A stretch of 64,000 nt of DNA from an uncultured Phocaeicola sp. (GTDB taxonomy: Bacteria; Bacteroidota; Bacteroidia; Bacteroidales; Bacteroidaceae), in contig CALUIZ010000016.1 in assembly GCA_944320815.1 (NCBI GenBank), positions 1-64,000 on the forward strand. The letters run 5' to 3'. Positions within the stretch are counted from its first letter, which is position 1, and each line of letters begins with the position of its first letter. The position numbers were made by a program, and so were the translations under genes. The notes below the pieces were generated by a model. It was not told the DNA's origin. It saw only the letters and a program-made list of their open reading frames with translations, and searched no databases. This document shows positions 9,756-18,408 of the stretch, piece after piece.

Positions 9756-10817
9756 ATGTTTCACTATATTGGTCTTGCTGTTTTACTGGTTTTACTTCAT
9801 GGTTGCAGTTTCAATCCCACAAACAAGTATCAGCGTTACGCTGACTTTCCGGTAAACAAGAATCTTGTATTGTCAGAAGAGATAGATTGCGACAGTGTTT
9901 TTCTGCACTATCCTTACCGGGTGGAAATAAAGGACAGCCTTGCCGTCATCCTCGATCTGCATCCTGAGAGCTGTTTCCTGCATGCATTCGCCTATCCGGA
10001 GTGGAGGTATGTCACCTCCTTCGGCAAGCGTGGAGAAGGGCCGGAAGAGGTGCTTTCTGCCGAACGTGTAAGGATATGCTCTCCTGATTCCGTGTGGGTG
10101 CTCGACTCCAACCGCAGCCAGATAACCCGCTGGCGCGTGTCCGCTTCTTCGGGCAGGGCGGAGCGTGTGGAAGAAATACCTTTGGACAAACGCCTGCTGC
10201 GCACGCTGGACTTCTGCAAGACGGATGAAGGATTTCTGGTGACAGACTATACCGGCAATTACCGTTATCACGTGTTGGATGCCCACGGACGGATTAAAGA
10301 GAGCGCAGGCTCCATACCCACCGAAAGAACCGTTGATGATTCCGAAAAGACTGCCTTGGCTCAGGCATGGCGCAGTTTCATGGATTATAATCCGAATAAC
10401 GGTGTGCTGGCCATGGTGACCCAGTTGGGAGAAGTCATAGAGATATTTAATCTAAAGACCGGAGAACATAAAGTCTGTTATGGTCCGGGAGGAGAACCCC
10501 AGTTCCATATATCACAAGGCTATGGTTTCCCAGTCGGGATTATGGGATTCTATGATGTGGAAGTAACGGAAAATTTAATTTATGCAGTTTTTCAGGGAAC
10601 CTCATTTAAGGAAATTGCTCGAAAGGAGAAACAAGGAATACACTTGCCCGATGGAGGGAGAAAGCTTTGCGTTTTCACTCTGTCCGGAGTACCCATAAAG
10701 TGTTATGAACTTGACAAATCTGTGTGTGGTATTGGAATAGATGAAGGATTAAATTCGCTTTTTGCAACGGATGTATTCACCGACAATCTAGCAACAAGAT
10801 TTAACTTAAAGGAGTAG
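9756..10817 (+). CDS. BF3164-like / six-bladed beta-propeller lipoprotein
   Basis: A 353-aa lipoprotein: the signal peptide ends in LLHGC (Cys at residue 17). The body has the short hydrophobic-strand repeats of a six-bladed propeller and the family mark G-x-G-P-E (FGKRGEGPEEVL) near residue 95. These proteins are probably surface or periplasmic binding or sensing platforms; no enzyme residues are visible. It is followed after 4 nt by the membrane regulator gene, so both form one operon, and it is related to the propeller at 13769-14794. Its first half is GC-rich like the core, while its end is AT-rich like the island. Confidence 0.8.
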   Translation: MFHYIGLAVLLVLLHGCSFNPTNKYQRYADFPVNKNLVLSEEIDCDSVFLHYPYRVEIKDSLAVILDLHPESCFLHAFAYPEWRYVTSFGKRGEGPEEVLSAERVRICSPDSVWVLDSNRSQITRWRVSASSGRAERVEEIPLDKRLLRTLDFCKTDEGFLVTDYTGNYRYHVLDAHGRIKESAGSIPTERTVDDSEKTALAQAWRSFMDYNPNNGVLAMVTQLGEVIEIFNLKTGEHKVCYGPGGEPQFHISQGYGFPVGIMGFYDVEVTENLIYAVFQGTSFKEIARKEKQGIHLPDGGRKLCVFTLSGVPIKCYELDKSVCGIGIDEGLNSLFATDVFTDNLATRFNLKE

Positions 10818-10821
10818 CATA

Positions 10822-11964
10822 ATGAACATGAACGAGAGTATAGCAGAACATTTATCAGCAGACAAAAAGAAGAGCATCAAGATTGGGCTATTTGCTGTTT
10901 GTCTGCTTTTTACTGTGATATATGGCATACTGACAGTCAATGCCTGTATGCAACGTGAGCAAGAATGGGATGAACGGGCTAAAGATGCTTTTTTTGAGGC
11001 ATTGGAAAGCGAGATGAGGAAGATGGAAGGGAGGGAAGAATACTGTCACACTGCGACTTCGCTATTTCAACAGATAACACTGAAAAATGAGATTCCGGAT
11101 TCTATAGTAATTTCATCACAGAATGGGAGTTATGTTCATCACCTTCCCTTGCACAAGCGTAACAACGCCTACTTTAAAGATGGTAGTAAAAATGCTTTCT
11201 TCAGTACAATTCTTGAGCAATATCCGTTTCTTTCGGACTCCTTGTGTAATACTTGGAATGACTTGTTGTCTTCGAGACAAATAAAAGCTGATATAGGAGT
11301 GTGTTCTCAAGTAACGGACTTGTCAGGACATACCACGAAAGTCAATTCGGCATCTTTTAAAAACTTCACTTCAGCAGACAGTTTAGTTTCTACTTATCTG
11401 GGTTATCGTCTGGAGATGGAATTATCCGGTTATGTGTCTTATACGTGGTGGAATCTTCTGCCAGTTGGAATGATTATGACAGTTGCTCTGCTTTGGGGTC
11501 TGTATATTCTCTTCTTGCTATCTTACGACAGGCTGAATCAACTAATATCAAAACAGCCTGTCGTTATGGTAGAAAAAGTAATCGAAAAGACACCATCTCC
11601 TGTCAATAATCGTAAAAAAAACGGGCATATTTTAAAATCACACATTTATAAACTGGACAACAACGTGTATTTTGATGCCGGACAGCATTTGTTTTGTGAT
11701 AATAACGGTATCATTGAAAAACTTTCACCTAACATGTCCATATTACTAGAGCATTTTTTTAAGGCTCCCAATCATACTCTGACCAAATATGAAATTTACC
11801 AGATTCTGGGCAAAGATCTTGAAAAATACTCTTTGGATAACTTTTATAAGATGATTGAACGTTTTAGGAAGAAACTGGAAAAGTTTTCATCTGCTACTTT
11901 GCACAATGGTGGAAATGGGTCTTATCAACTTATTCTGCCTTTGAGATTAACTGACATGAACTGA
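10822..11964 (+). CDS. Two-TM membrane regulator with C-terminal winged-helix domain
   Basis: A 380-aa one-component regulator by architecture. Residues about 20-42 are TM1, about 43-210 form a periplasmic domain with scattered Cys, about 213-234 are TM2, and residues about 300-375 form an OmpR/PhoB-like winged helix (LSPNMSILLEHFF, LTKYEIYQILG, NFYKMIERFRKKLEK, NGGNGSYQLIL). The order is the reverse of ToxR/CadC, where the DNA-binding domain is N-terminal. It directly follows a propeller lipoprotein gene (4 nt) and precedes the first NVEALA gene. I infer that it senses an envelope signal, perhaps a peptide or propeller state, and controls the island; the sequence does not prove this. Confidence 0.8.
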   Translation: MNMNESIAEHLSADKKKSIKIGLFAVCLLFTVIYGILTVNACMQREQEWDERAKDAFFEALESEMRKMEGREEYCHTATSLFQQITLKNEIPDSIVISSQNGSYVHHLPLHKRNNAYFKDGSKNAFFSTILEQYPFLSDSLCNTWNDLLSSRQIKADIGVCSQVTDLSGHTTKVNSASFKNFTSADSLVSTYLGYRLEMELSGYVSYTWWNLLPVGMIMTVALLWGLYILFLLSYDRLNQLISKQPVVMVEKVIEKTPSPVNNRKKNGHILKSHIYKLDNNVYFDAGQHLFCDNNGIIEKLSPNMSILLEHFFKAPNHTLTKYEIYQILGKDLEKYSLDNFYKMIERFRKKLEKFSSATLHNGGNGSYQLILPLRLTDMN

Positions 11965-12091
11965 CATTTTTTAATTTTATACATCTGTATTACAGCATAT
12001 TATATTTTGCACGAGTTAATGTCCTGAATAATCCTTGCAAAAATAAATATTCATCCTTAATTTCGTCATGATAATTTTTAAATATAATAAG

Positions 12092-12325
12092 ATGAAAAGA
12101 AAATTAGCTTTATTGACGGCTGTCACTATTTGTACAGTAGGTGCAATTATTTTTTTACATTCTTCCAGAAAGAATGAATGCAATGTTTTAATACAGAATG
12201 TGGAAGCATTGGCAGGTGACGAAATTTTAACTCCGATTCATTGTGTGGGATCGGGATGTGTCGATTGTCCGATTATCACAGCAAAAGTAAAATATGTCAT
12301 GTCCGGTTGGAGTTTTAACGAATAA
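12092..12325 (+). CDS. NVEALA-family secreted peptide (copy a)
   Basis: A 77-aa precursor starting MKRKLALLTAVTICTVG, a Sec signal/anchor, followed by the family hallmark NVEALAG near residue 36 and a variable tail with three Cys (HCVGSGCVDC). NVEALA proteins (a Pfam family restricted to Bacteroidetes) have no established function. This copy is divergent from b, c and d and lacks their DNA-level leader identity. The ATG at 12092 is favoured over 12068 because it gives a normal signal peptide. The thioredoxin/DUF1573 gene starts 15 nt downstream, so both are probably one transcript. Confidence 0.85.
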   Translation: MKRKLALLTAVTICTVGAIIFLHSSRKNECNVLIQNVEALAGDEILTPIHCVGSGCVDCPIITAKVKYVMSGWSFNE

Positions 12326-12340
12326 GTCACTCTTAAATCT

Positions 12341-13231
12341 ATGGAAATAAAGCATTCAGTTGTCTATGGTCTCATAAAGATATCATTCATCTGTCTCTTA
12401 TTTTTTGTCATGTCCTGCCAGAAGAATGACCGTGCAAAAGTTGAAACTTTAGTCAATGAATGGAACAACAAGGAAATCCGTTTTCCTGAGAATCCCGTAT
12501 TTACGCGTTTCGTTACAGATACCGTTCCCTACCGGATTCCGAAATCCGATTACAAGGTAGTGGTTTTTGTGGACTCTGTGGGATGTATCAGTTGCAAGCT
12601 TCAGCTTCCTAACTGGAAGAAGTTTATGCATGAGGTAGATTCACTTTGCGATGGTGATGTACCGTTTGTTTTCTTCTTTCAGTCAAATAATGTACGTGAA
12701 CTGCGATATATTCTGAGGCGCGACGGCTTTTCCCATCCGGTTTGTATTGACACGAAAGACCGTTTCAATAAATTGAACCGTTTTCCGGGTGAAATGATGT
12801 TCCAGACTTTTCTGGTGGATTCTGCGAACAGAGTAAAAGTGATAGGTAATCCTGTCCTCAATCTTTCAGTGAAGGAACTTTACCTGAAGGAACTGGCAGG
12901 AATAAAACCCCATTCCCTTCCCGTTACAACAGTCCTCCCTGATTCCATGGAATATCACTACGGAACAGTAGACGGAAATGAGACGGCAAGCAAGAAGGTT
13001 GTTCTCCGCAATACAGGCAAAGAGACATTCCGCATAAAGGGAGTCACCACTTCCTGCGACTGCATGACGGTGGAATACAAATGGGATGAGATACGTCCCG
13101 GTGAAAGTGCCGTTCTGACGGTGAACTATAAAGCCGAGGAACCAGGCGATTTCTGGCGTACTATAACGGTATATGGCAATATCCCTGAGAAGTCCGTTAC
13201 ATTGGATTTTTGGGGTACTGTCAGAAAATGA
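12341..13231 (+). CDS. Thioredoxin-like/DUF1573 fusion lipoprotein
   Basis: A 296-aa lipoprotein (signal peptide ending FFVMSC). The N-terminal half has a thioredoxin-like fold with a C-I-S-C motif (VGCISCKLQLP near residues 83-93), and the C-terminal 95 residues are a DUF1573 immunoglobulin-like domain (LRNTGKETFRIKGV, TTSCDC, IRPGESAVLTV). A redox or binding role in the periplasm towards Cys-containing peptides is plausible since it follows NVEALA copy a by 15 nt. The last 80 bp of this gene and the downstream spacer are duplicated at 19763 onwards. Confidence 0.82.
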   Translation: MEIKHSVVYGLIKISFICLLFFVMSCQKNDRAKVETLVNEWNNKEIRFPENPVFTRFVTDTVPYRIPKSDYKVVVFVDSVGCISCKLQLPNWKKFMHEVDSLCDGDVPFVFFFQSNNVRELRYILRRDGFSHPVCIDTKDRFNKLNRFPGEMMFQTFLVDSANRVKVIGNPVLNLSVKELYLKELAGIKPHSLPVTTVLPDSMEYHYGTVDGNETASKKVVLRNTGKETFRIKGVTTSCDCMTVEYKWDEIRPGESAVLTVNYKAEEPGDFWRTITVYGNIPEKSVTLDFWGTVRK

Positions 13232-13283
13232 GAGATGAAAAAGAGTGGAAACATGAATCACGTGTCTGTAAACTATGAATACC

Positions 13284-13331
13284 ATGTTCCACTCCATGTT
13301 AAACCTGTCCAATCGAAGAAAGGAGGTGTAA
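13284..13331 (+). CDS. Candidate 15-aa mini-ORF in the island spacer (copy 1)
   Basis: Reads MFHSMLNLSNRRKEV and then TAA. The same peptide, with one substitution at residue 3, is encoded at 19897-19944 and 22397-22444. Its own last codons form AAGGAGGTG, an unusually strong Shine-Dalgarno for this phylum, 7 nt upstream of an ATG (13336) that opens only three codons. It may be a translated leader, or the conservation may reflect recent duplication or RNA structure. Confidence 0.35.
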   Translation: MFHSMLNLSNRRKEV

Positions 13332-13349
13332 CAGATGCAAAGTTAATGA

Positions 13350-13381
13350 TAATTTTGGAGCGTCACAAATCGGTGATTTGT
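13350..13381 (+). promoter_or_regulatory. Promoter -7 box and palindrome of NVEALA copy b
   Basis: TAATTTTG (13350-13357) matches TAnnTTTG. Seven nt later lies the perfect palindrome ACAAATCggtGATTTGT (13365-13381), flanked by AGCG and CGCT. The palindrome covers the expected transcript start, so it could be an operator or a 5' mRNA hairpin. The same arrangement recurs at 19963-19994 and, imperfectly, at 15433-15464. Confidence 0.65.
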
Positions 13382-13449
13382 CGCTTCGTGTGTGACTAAA
13401 CAAGCTGACTAAACAAGAATAGATTACTAAATATCAATATAAACTACAT

Positions 13450-13707
13450 ATGAAAAAGAATATAATGAAATTAGTTTTTGCATCAGCCTTCGCTTTGGTG
13501 GCAGGTTATAGTGTATATGCTTCGCAGAAGAAAGTAGAAATGTCAGATCTGACAATGGCTAATGTGGAAGCATTGGCACAGAGCGAGACAATTCGTTGTA
13601 CAACTTTAGGCATGACTCTTTATTATTGTAAATCTAATGTAATGATGTTTTGTTATTGCGATGGTGCACGTCCTGGTAGTGGATATCAGAAAACCTATAA
13701 ATTATAA
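13450..13707 (+). CDS. NVEALA-family secreted peptide (copy b)
   Basis: An 85-aa precursor. The signal peptide MKKNIMKLVFASAFALVAG...VYAS has a signal-peptidase-I-like end near residue 25, followed by a charged pro-segment and ANVEALAQ at residues 37-44. The remaining 41 residues are unique to this copy and hold four Cys (one as CYC). The 5' 130 bp are almost identical to copies c and d, whereas the 3' part has no similarity, so the gene has a constant leader and a variable core. A hairpin (13714-13750) separates it from the downstream propeller gene. Confidence 0.9.
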   Translation: MKKNIMKLVFASAFALVAGYSVYASQKKVEMSDLTMANVEALAQSETIRCTTLGMTLYYCKSNVMMFCYCDGARPGSGYQKTYKL

Positions 13708-13713
13708 ATGAAC

Positions 13714-13750
13714 GGAAGTGGCATATCTTTCCAAAAGACATACCACTTCC
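13714..13750 (+). promoter_or_regulatory. Intercistronic hairpin after NVEALA copy b
   Basis: Two 17-nt arms (13714-13730 and 13734-13750) pair with two mismatches and a 3-nt loop; the outer 8 bp GGAAGTGG/CCACTTCC are perfect. It is not followed by a T run, so partial termination or RNA stabilisation of the upstream peptide message is more likely than full termination. Confidence 0.65.
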
Positions 13751-13768
13751 CAAATCATGAAAATACTT

Positions 13769-14794
13769 ATGAAAAAGATTCTTTTTTTAGTTTTTTTAAG
13801 TTTTTTATGCGGATGTCAGCGAAAAGAATCGCCTATGGCTCCATATGGTTTCAACGTGACCGAACAGGTTTGTTTTCATCCGGTCAAGAGTGATTTCCTC
13901 TTTAAGCCGACCGCTATTGAAATCTTTGATTCACTGGTTCTGGTTCATGACCCCGTAGAGAATAATACGTACACACTGTTTCGCCTCAATGCGTCCGCCC
14001 CGTTGTTGTCCGGAGGACAAAAGGGTTCAGGACCCGATGATATTTTATATGGACAGTTTATTGACAAGATAAACAGCAAGGAATTTCAGGTGGTTGACAT
14101 TGCGGGCAGAAAGACGCTGGTCTATAACCTGGACTCGATTTTACAGACCCGTTCGTTCCGCCCTGTCCGTTCTTTCTTCTATAATGAAGCGGAGTCTCAA
14201 AAAATGGAGGGGCTGCAATATGCGTATTATGTGGATGACAACCTGAAAATAGGATTGGGCGACAGCAAGTATGGGAAATATTTCTGCTTGGCAAAAGACA
14301 CCATCACTCATTTCGGAAATTATCCCGAAGAAAAAGACAAGAGTATGTCTCCGTTTTACCTGTATCAGGGCGTGTTGCATATAAATGACCGTCGGAATAT
14401 GATACTGTATCATTCCCCGGTGGGGTATTATTATGAATTGTATGCCAGGGAAGGAAATACATGGAATGCCTGCTTCAAGGAATATATGCCTACGGAACAC
14501 ATGGAAGATGCCGTAACGGAAAATACTCCGATGGGAATTTGTTCGGCTGACCTGGATGAGAAGTTTGTGTATTTGCTGTTCTCCGGTCGTACAGGAAAAC
14601 AATTCCCTGAGGAGACCTTTCTTGCCTCACACATCTTGGTCTTAAATACCCGTGGAGAAAAAATCAAGAGCCTTGAAACTGACAGGCTTAACATCTCAAT
14701 AGCTGTTGCGAGTGAACAACGGCGTATTTATGCCATAGCCAAGAACCCGGAAACGGGAGAATATGAGGTGGGATATTATTCTTTGACAAAATAA
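13769..14794 (+). CDS. BF3164-like beta-propeller lipoprotein
   Basis: A 341-aa lipoprotein from the ATG at 13769 (MKKILFLVFLSFLCGC); an ATG at 13757 would add four residues, and one at 13718 lies inside a hairpin and is unlikely. The propeller mark G-x-G-P-D (KGSGPDDILYG) occurs near residue 72. Strand repeats continue to the end. It belongs with the propeller at 9756-10817. It sits between NVEALA copy b and a CxxC thioredoxin-like lipoprotein gene 15 nt downstream, the same peptide-propeller-thioredoxin order as at 22777-24832. Confidence 0.8.
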   Translation: MKKILFLVFLSFLCGCQRKESPMAPYGFNVTEQVCFHPVKSDFLFKPTAIEIFDSLVLVHDPVENNTYTLFRLNASAPLLSGGQKGSGPDDILYGQFIDKINSKEFQVVDIAGRKTLVYNLDSILQTRSFRPVRSFFYNEAESQKMEGLQYAYYVDDNLKIGLGDSKYGKYFCLAKDTITHFGNYPEEKDKSMSPFYLYQGVLHINDRRNMILYHSPVGYYYELYAREGNTWNACFKEYMPTEHMEDAVTENTPMGICSADLDEKFVYLLFSGRTGKQFPEETFLASHILVLNTRGEKIKSLETDRLNISIAVASEQRRIYAIAKNPETGEYEVGYYSLTK

Positions 14795-14809
14795 ATAAAA
14801 GAGACAACG

Positions 14810-15304
14810 ATGAAAGTGTATTGGCTGATAGCTTTGATTTTAGGCTTTTTGTACTCATGTCGGCATCATCCTTCTTTCAAAGAAGAAATATGTGCCCAAT
14901 ATGTAGGACAGGAGATCGTTTATTTTCCAGATTCAGATCTTGTTAACAAATATATGGCGAATAGCAGCAGACATAAGTTGATTCATACAATGGATATTAC
15001 ATGTTCATCGTGTGTTTATGAAATAGAGAATAATCAATCTTTTATTGAGGAGGTAAAAAAACATAACATCTCTTTTGAAATAATCGGATACAGTTCGTAT
15101 AAAGATTCTATTTTTAGTGATATATTATTACAAAATCCATTTTATTTTGATTTTTATAGAAAATTTAGAAGTAGAAATAATCTTAAGGATGAAAATATAA
15201 CCAGGACATTCTTATTAGAAGGGAAAACTATATTACTAGTTGGAGATATGAAAGATACCGCATTTAAAAAGCAAGTTATCCAATATATTAAGAATGTTTC
15301 TTAA
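14810..15304 (+). CDS. Small thioredoxin-like lipoprotein with CSSC motif
   Basis: A 164-aa product with lipoprotein signal (ILGFLYSC) and a short thioredoxin-like domain. The motif ITCSSCVYEIENN near residues 62-74 places a CxxC pair after a beta strand, as in redox-active thioredoxin folds; the cis-Pro loop is not clear. Periplasmic disulfide exchange or binding is inferred. It ends the b module; the next 230 bp hold the promoter and palindrome of NVEALA copy c. Confidence 0.7.
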   Translation: MKVYWLIALILGFLYSCRHHPSFKEEICAQYVGQEIVYFPDSDLVNKYMANSSRHKLIHTMDITCSSCVYEIENNQSFIEEVKKHNISFEIIGYSSYKDSIFSDILLQNPFYFDFYRKFRSRNNLKDENITRTFLLEGKTILLVGDMKDTAFKKQVIQYIKNVS

Positions 15305-15432
15305 AGTGGGTATTCATAAAGCTTCAATGAAGGATGAAAAAAGTAATCAATGCTCTTTCTACATGAGGGCTAACGATATAAAAATGATTTAGACGTCCAC
15401 ACAATACTAATCGTTTTTTACAAAAGTAATAA

Positions 15433-15464
15433 TAATTCTGAAACGATACAAATCGGTGACTTGT
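15433..15464 (+). promoter_or_regulatory. Diverged promoter and palindrome of NVEALA copy c
   Basis: TAATTCTG (15433-15440) is one mismatch from TAnnTTTG, and after the same 7-nt gap comes ACAAATCggtGACTTGT (15448-15464), which differs from the palindrome of copies b and d by one base. The spacer lacks the 15-codon mini-ORF seen in the other copies. Confidence 0.5.
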
Positions 15465-15532
15465 CGCCTAGTGTGTGAGTAAACAAAAGTAAGTCAATAA
15501 ACAAAATTTAGAATAAAATAAAAAAGAACATA

Positions 15533-15769
15533 ATGAAATTAGTTTTTGCATCAGCCTTCGCTTTGGTGGCAGGTTATAGCGTATATGCCTCGCAGAAGAA
15601 AGTAGAAATGTCAGATCTGGCAATGGCTAATGTGGAAGCATTGGCACAGAACGAATCTGGTGAGAAATATACTAAATTAACTGGTCAATGTCCTGACCCC
15701 ATTTCCTATAAACGTTGGGTAAGTTGTAAAAGGGGAGGAAAAGAAGAATGTTATCCATCTGATTGCTGA
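15533..15769 (+). CDS. NVEALA-family secreted peptide (copy c)
   Basis: A 78-aa precursor. The first codon corresponding to copies b and d is ATA at 15518 instead of ATG, so translation should start at the internal ATG (15533, MKLVFASAFALV), shortening the signal peptide by five residues. The leader through NVEALAQNE is nearly identical to copy b; the tail is unique and holds four Cys (QCPD, SCKR, ECYP, DC at the end). The propeller gene begins 4 nt after the stop with no hairpin between. Confidence 0.87.
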   Translation: MKLVFASAFALVAGYSVYASQKKVEMSDLAMANVEALAQNESGEKYTKLTGQCPDPISYKRWVSCKRGGKEECYPSDC

Positions 15770-15773
15770 TATT

Positions 15774-16853
15774 ATGATAAAATTTATTTGTCTGTTGAGT
15801 GCAATGCTAATATTGCACTCATGTTCTTCTGAACGGAAAGTTGAAGAAGATGCTTTTGTGATTGACTATAACGAAACCACAATGTTTAAATGGGATGAAA
15901 TTATCGATATTGAAGAAGTTATACCGTTAGAAACAAATAACTCCTGTTTATTGAGTTACGCTAATAAATGTATTGTCAGTGACAATAGAATAGTTTATAG
16001 TGACAGTAAACAAAGAGCCTTATATGTCTTTGACAGAAAAGGAAATTTCATATATGCGATAGATGCTTTAGGAGCAGGAAATGCGGAATATACTATGATT
16101 AAGGATGTAATAGTTAGTCAGAATAAACTCAATATAATGATATTGGACAACACGTCAATCCTTGTTTTTGATTTGGCTGACGGAGCGTATATTGACAGAA
16201 TTTCTTTGGATAAAAAATATGCTTCATCATTCTATCAATTTGCGGATGCTGGTAATGACAGATTTTATTTCTGGTCCATCGAGCCTGACAGCAGTTTATA
16301 CGTTCTGGATAAAGGATGTTTATATCCTATAAGAGAACGCAGCGGATTTCCTTTCGTTTGTCAGAAATTTTATAGAGACGATAAAAGCAAACTGAATTTA
16401 ATTTCAGATTGTGGACAATATTCAATAGAGACTATTACGGGTGACAGTCTTACTACAAAGTATTCTTTTGATTTCGGAAGTTTTGCATTTCCTTATGACA
16501 AGGGCATTAAGACTGTGAGTGAATGGGAAAGTATCGATGATAAACCTTATTTTAAGAGTTTGCTCTCAGCTTATGAAACGAAAGATGTATTATATACAAC
16601 TACTGCCACTCCAAACAGAAATATATATTGCATAGCAGTTAAAAAGGATACACTTGACATCTTTTGTGGCAATCAGAATGTAGATGCTCCGGTGGTTGTC
16701 ATAGGTTCGGATGATTCTTCTTTTTACGGCATATTATATCCCGCATCATTTGTTGAAGACAATGACATTTCAAATTTGATTGGAAAATACAAGGTATCAG
16801 ACGATGATAACCCTTTATTGATAAGGTTCAAATTTAATTTTTCAAGATTTTAA
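15774..16853 (+). CDS. Six-bladed beta-propeller lipoprotein
   Basis: A 359-aa lipoprotein with signal peptide ending LILHSC. After a short linker it has VIPLETNNSCLLS, the family's first-blade signature (P-L-E-T), near residue 51, and repeated YVFDRKGNFI-type strands. The usual G-x-G-P loop is altered to GAGNAEY, which may affect the binding face. The end reads DDNPLLIRFKF, the typical C-terminal strand of the family. It is translationally close to NVEALA copy c (4 nt) and begins a run of propeller genes. Confidence 0.83.
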   Translation: MIKFICLLSAMLILHSCSSERKVEEDAFVIDYNETTMFKWDEIIDIEEVIPLETNNSCLLSYANKCIVSDNRIVYSDSKQRALYVFDRKGNFIYAIDALGAGNAEYTMIKDVIVSQNKLNIMILDNTSILVFDLADGAYIDRISLDKKYASSFYQFADAGNDRFYFWSIEPDSSLYVLDKGCLYPIRERSGFPFVCQKFYRDDKSKLNLISDCGQYSIETITGDSLTTKYSFDFGSFAFPYDKGIKTVSEWESIDDKPYFKSLLSAYETKDVLYTTTATPNRNIYCIAVKKDTLDIFCGNQNVDAPVVVIGSDDSSFYGILYPASFVEDNDISNLIGKYKVSDDDNPLLIRFKFNFSRF

Positions 16854-16970
16854 ACACAAAATAATAAACATAACCTGAAGGGTTTTATGATAAAATTACT
16901 GACAAACAGTTCGTCATACAAGGAACAGCTTCAATGCATGAGAATGAAACTAACAATAAAATCTGATAAA

Positions 16971-18161
16971 ATGAAATATTTAATGCATATTCCCGGCCTT
17001 ATATTAACGATTCTTGTATTGACCGTTTCTTGTACAGAAAAGGAATCCCGTGAGAATATAACCAGTGTATATTATTCAGAAAATGAAGATTTGCCTATGG
17101 ACGATTTCATTGATAGAATAGAGGTGGTTCCCCTTGAAACTGACAGTATGAATCTCATAGACCAGTATCATAAAATAGAGTTTTATGATGATTTTGGCGG
17201 ATACCTGATAGTTGACAAGAAACAAACAGTATACCTGTTTTCTAAAGACGGGAGTTTTATATCCAGTTCCCGCAAGTGCCGGGGAAATGGACCTGACCAA
17301 TATAATATCCTGGTTGATGCCGTTTATAATCCTTATACGAAAAGTGTAGAGATATTGAATCCGTTCGGTAGTATATACTCGTATGATTTGTCCTTTAATT
17401 TTCTTGGGAAAAGAGATTTGCAGGAGAAGAGTATCCATACATTCTCACGTTTTTATCCTTTGGGTGACGACTCTTATATTTTATTGCCTACTCTGCTTGG
17501 AGAGAAAGATGCTGTAATGTATTTCTGTGACTATTCCCGACAAAGCATCATTTCTGTGGAGGATTATACCGCCGATTTTATCAGTACACTTACAATGAAT
17601 CATAATCCTTTTGTGCGGTTGAATGGTGAACTTTATTTTCTACCTGTATGTCTTGACTATAACATATATCGCATTGATGAAGATTCTTGTAAGCTAAGCA
17701 AGTATATGACCTATTCATTGGGAGAGAATGAAGTTCATAAAGAGGATTTGGAAAAACGTTTTGGATATCAGTCAAACCGGAAGTCGGATGAAGAGAGTCT
17801 GAAGAAATCCTTTGCCGTTATGGAAAAGGTAAATGACTATCTCCTTCAGTCTGATGTTCCTATACCTGTGATAAAGCAGATGAATGATTCTTATCTATAT
17901 TTTTATGTGATTAGGAATGGAGCAAGAGAGACCGTAATATATGACAGGAAATCTGAGAAATCAATACTGCATTCTAATAAACATCCTGTGTGTCTTAATT
18001 TCTGTTTGCATTTGGATGGAAATCATTTGTATTCAATCATCCACCCTTATGAAGTGGAAAAACATATTGAGAAATCGCTGTTGGATGAGGATGAATTGGA
18101 AAAACTTGACCATATGAAAGAAGATGATAACCCTATAATAGTAAAATATGTATTGAAATAA
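16971..18161 (+). CDS. Six-bladed beta-propeller lipoprotein
   Basis: A 396-aa product from the ATG at 16971, which gives a lipoprotein signal (ILVLTVSC). The in-frame ATG at 16887 would put 28 non-signal residues ahead of it. Family marks are VVPLETDSMNL and the GNGPDQYN loop, plus DDNPIIVKYVLK at the C-terminus. The 27 nt before the start resemble the leader of the signal-peptidase gene (21493-21519), a possible recombination scar. It follows another propeller gene by 117 nt and precedes a propeller remnant. Confidence 0.82.
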   Translation: MKYLMHIPGLILTILVLTVSCTEKESRENITSVYYSENEDLPMDDFIDRIEVVPLETDSMNLIDQYHKIEFYDDFGGYLIVDKKQTVYLFSKDGSFISSSRKCRGNGPDQYNILVDAVYNPYTKSVEILNPFGSIYSYDLSFNFLGKRDLQEKSIHTFSRFYPLGDDSYILLPTLLGEKDAVMYFCDYSRQSIISVEDYTADFISTLTMNHNPFVRLNGELYFLPVCLDYNIYRIDEDSCKLSKYMTYSLGENEVHKEDLEKRFGYQSNRKSDEESLKKSFAVMEKVNDYLLQSDVPIPVIKQMNDSYLYFYVIRNGARETVIYDRKSEKSILHSNKHPVCLNFCLHLDGNHLYSIIHPYEVEKHIEKSLLDEDELEKLDHMKEDDNPIIVKYVLK

Positions 18162-18226
18162 TGATAAACATAATGACAGGATATGAAGCGTAGTGATGTG
18201 ATGATTAATTCTGTAGTTTTTCTTAG

Positions 18227-18400
18227 ATAGACATATCTTGCCTATCTATTATCTTAAATTATTGGAGTAAGACATGTAAAAAATATATTTTGAATCTGCC
18301 TGTATTCCGGTTCTGTGTGGATAAAGATGACAGGGCGATATATGCATTTTCAAATAATCCGGACCCGGTTCTGGTTCGCTTCCCTTTGCCTAAGCAGTAA
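18227..18400 (+). pseudogene. Remnant of a beta-propeller lipoprotein gene (C-terminal end)
   Basis: An open frame without a start ends in ...DKDDRAIYAFSNN and PDPVLVRFPLPKQ, which matches the closing strand of the neighbouring propellers (NPVLVK-, NPIIVKYVLK). Only about 40 residues remain recognisable and the upstream sequence has stops. It lies between two intact propeller genes, so it is likely a leftover of a deleted paralogue. Confidence 0.6.
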
Positions 18401-18408
18401 TATAAAAT

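Larger units (their letters stand above)
13150..13584 (+). repeat. Long direct repeat, copy 1 (DUF1573 end + spacer + peptide leader)
   Basis: This segment is nearly identical to 19763-20175. It comprises the last 80 bp of the DUF1573 gene, the spacer with mini-ORF and promoter/palindrome, and the constant 5' part of NVEALA copy b. Similarity stops abruptly just after the NVEALA codons. Copy 1 has an extra 13-nt tandem unit around 13397-13413 (gctgactaaacaa). Confidence 0.9.
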
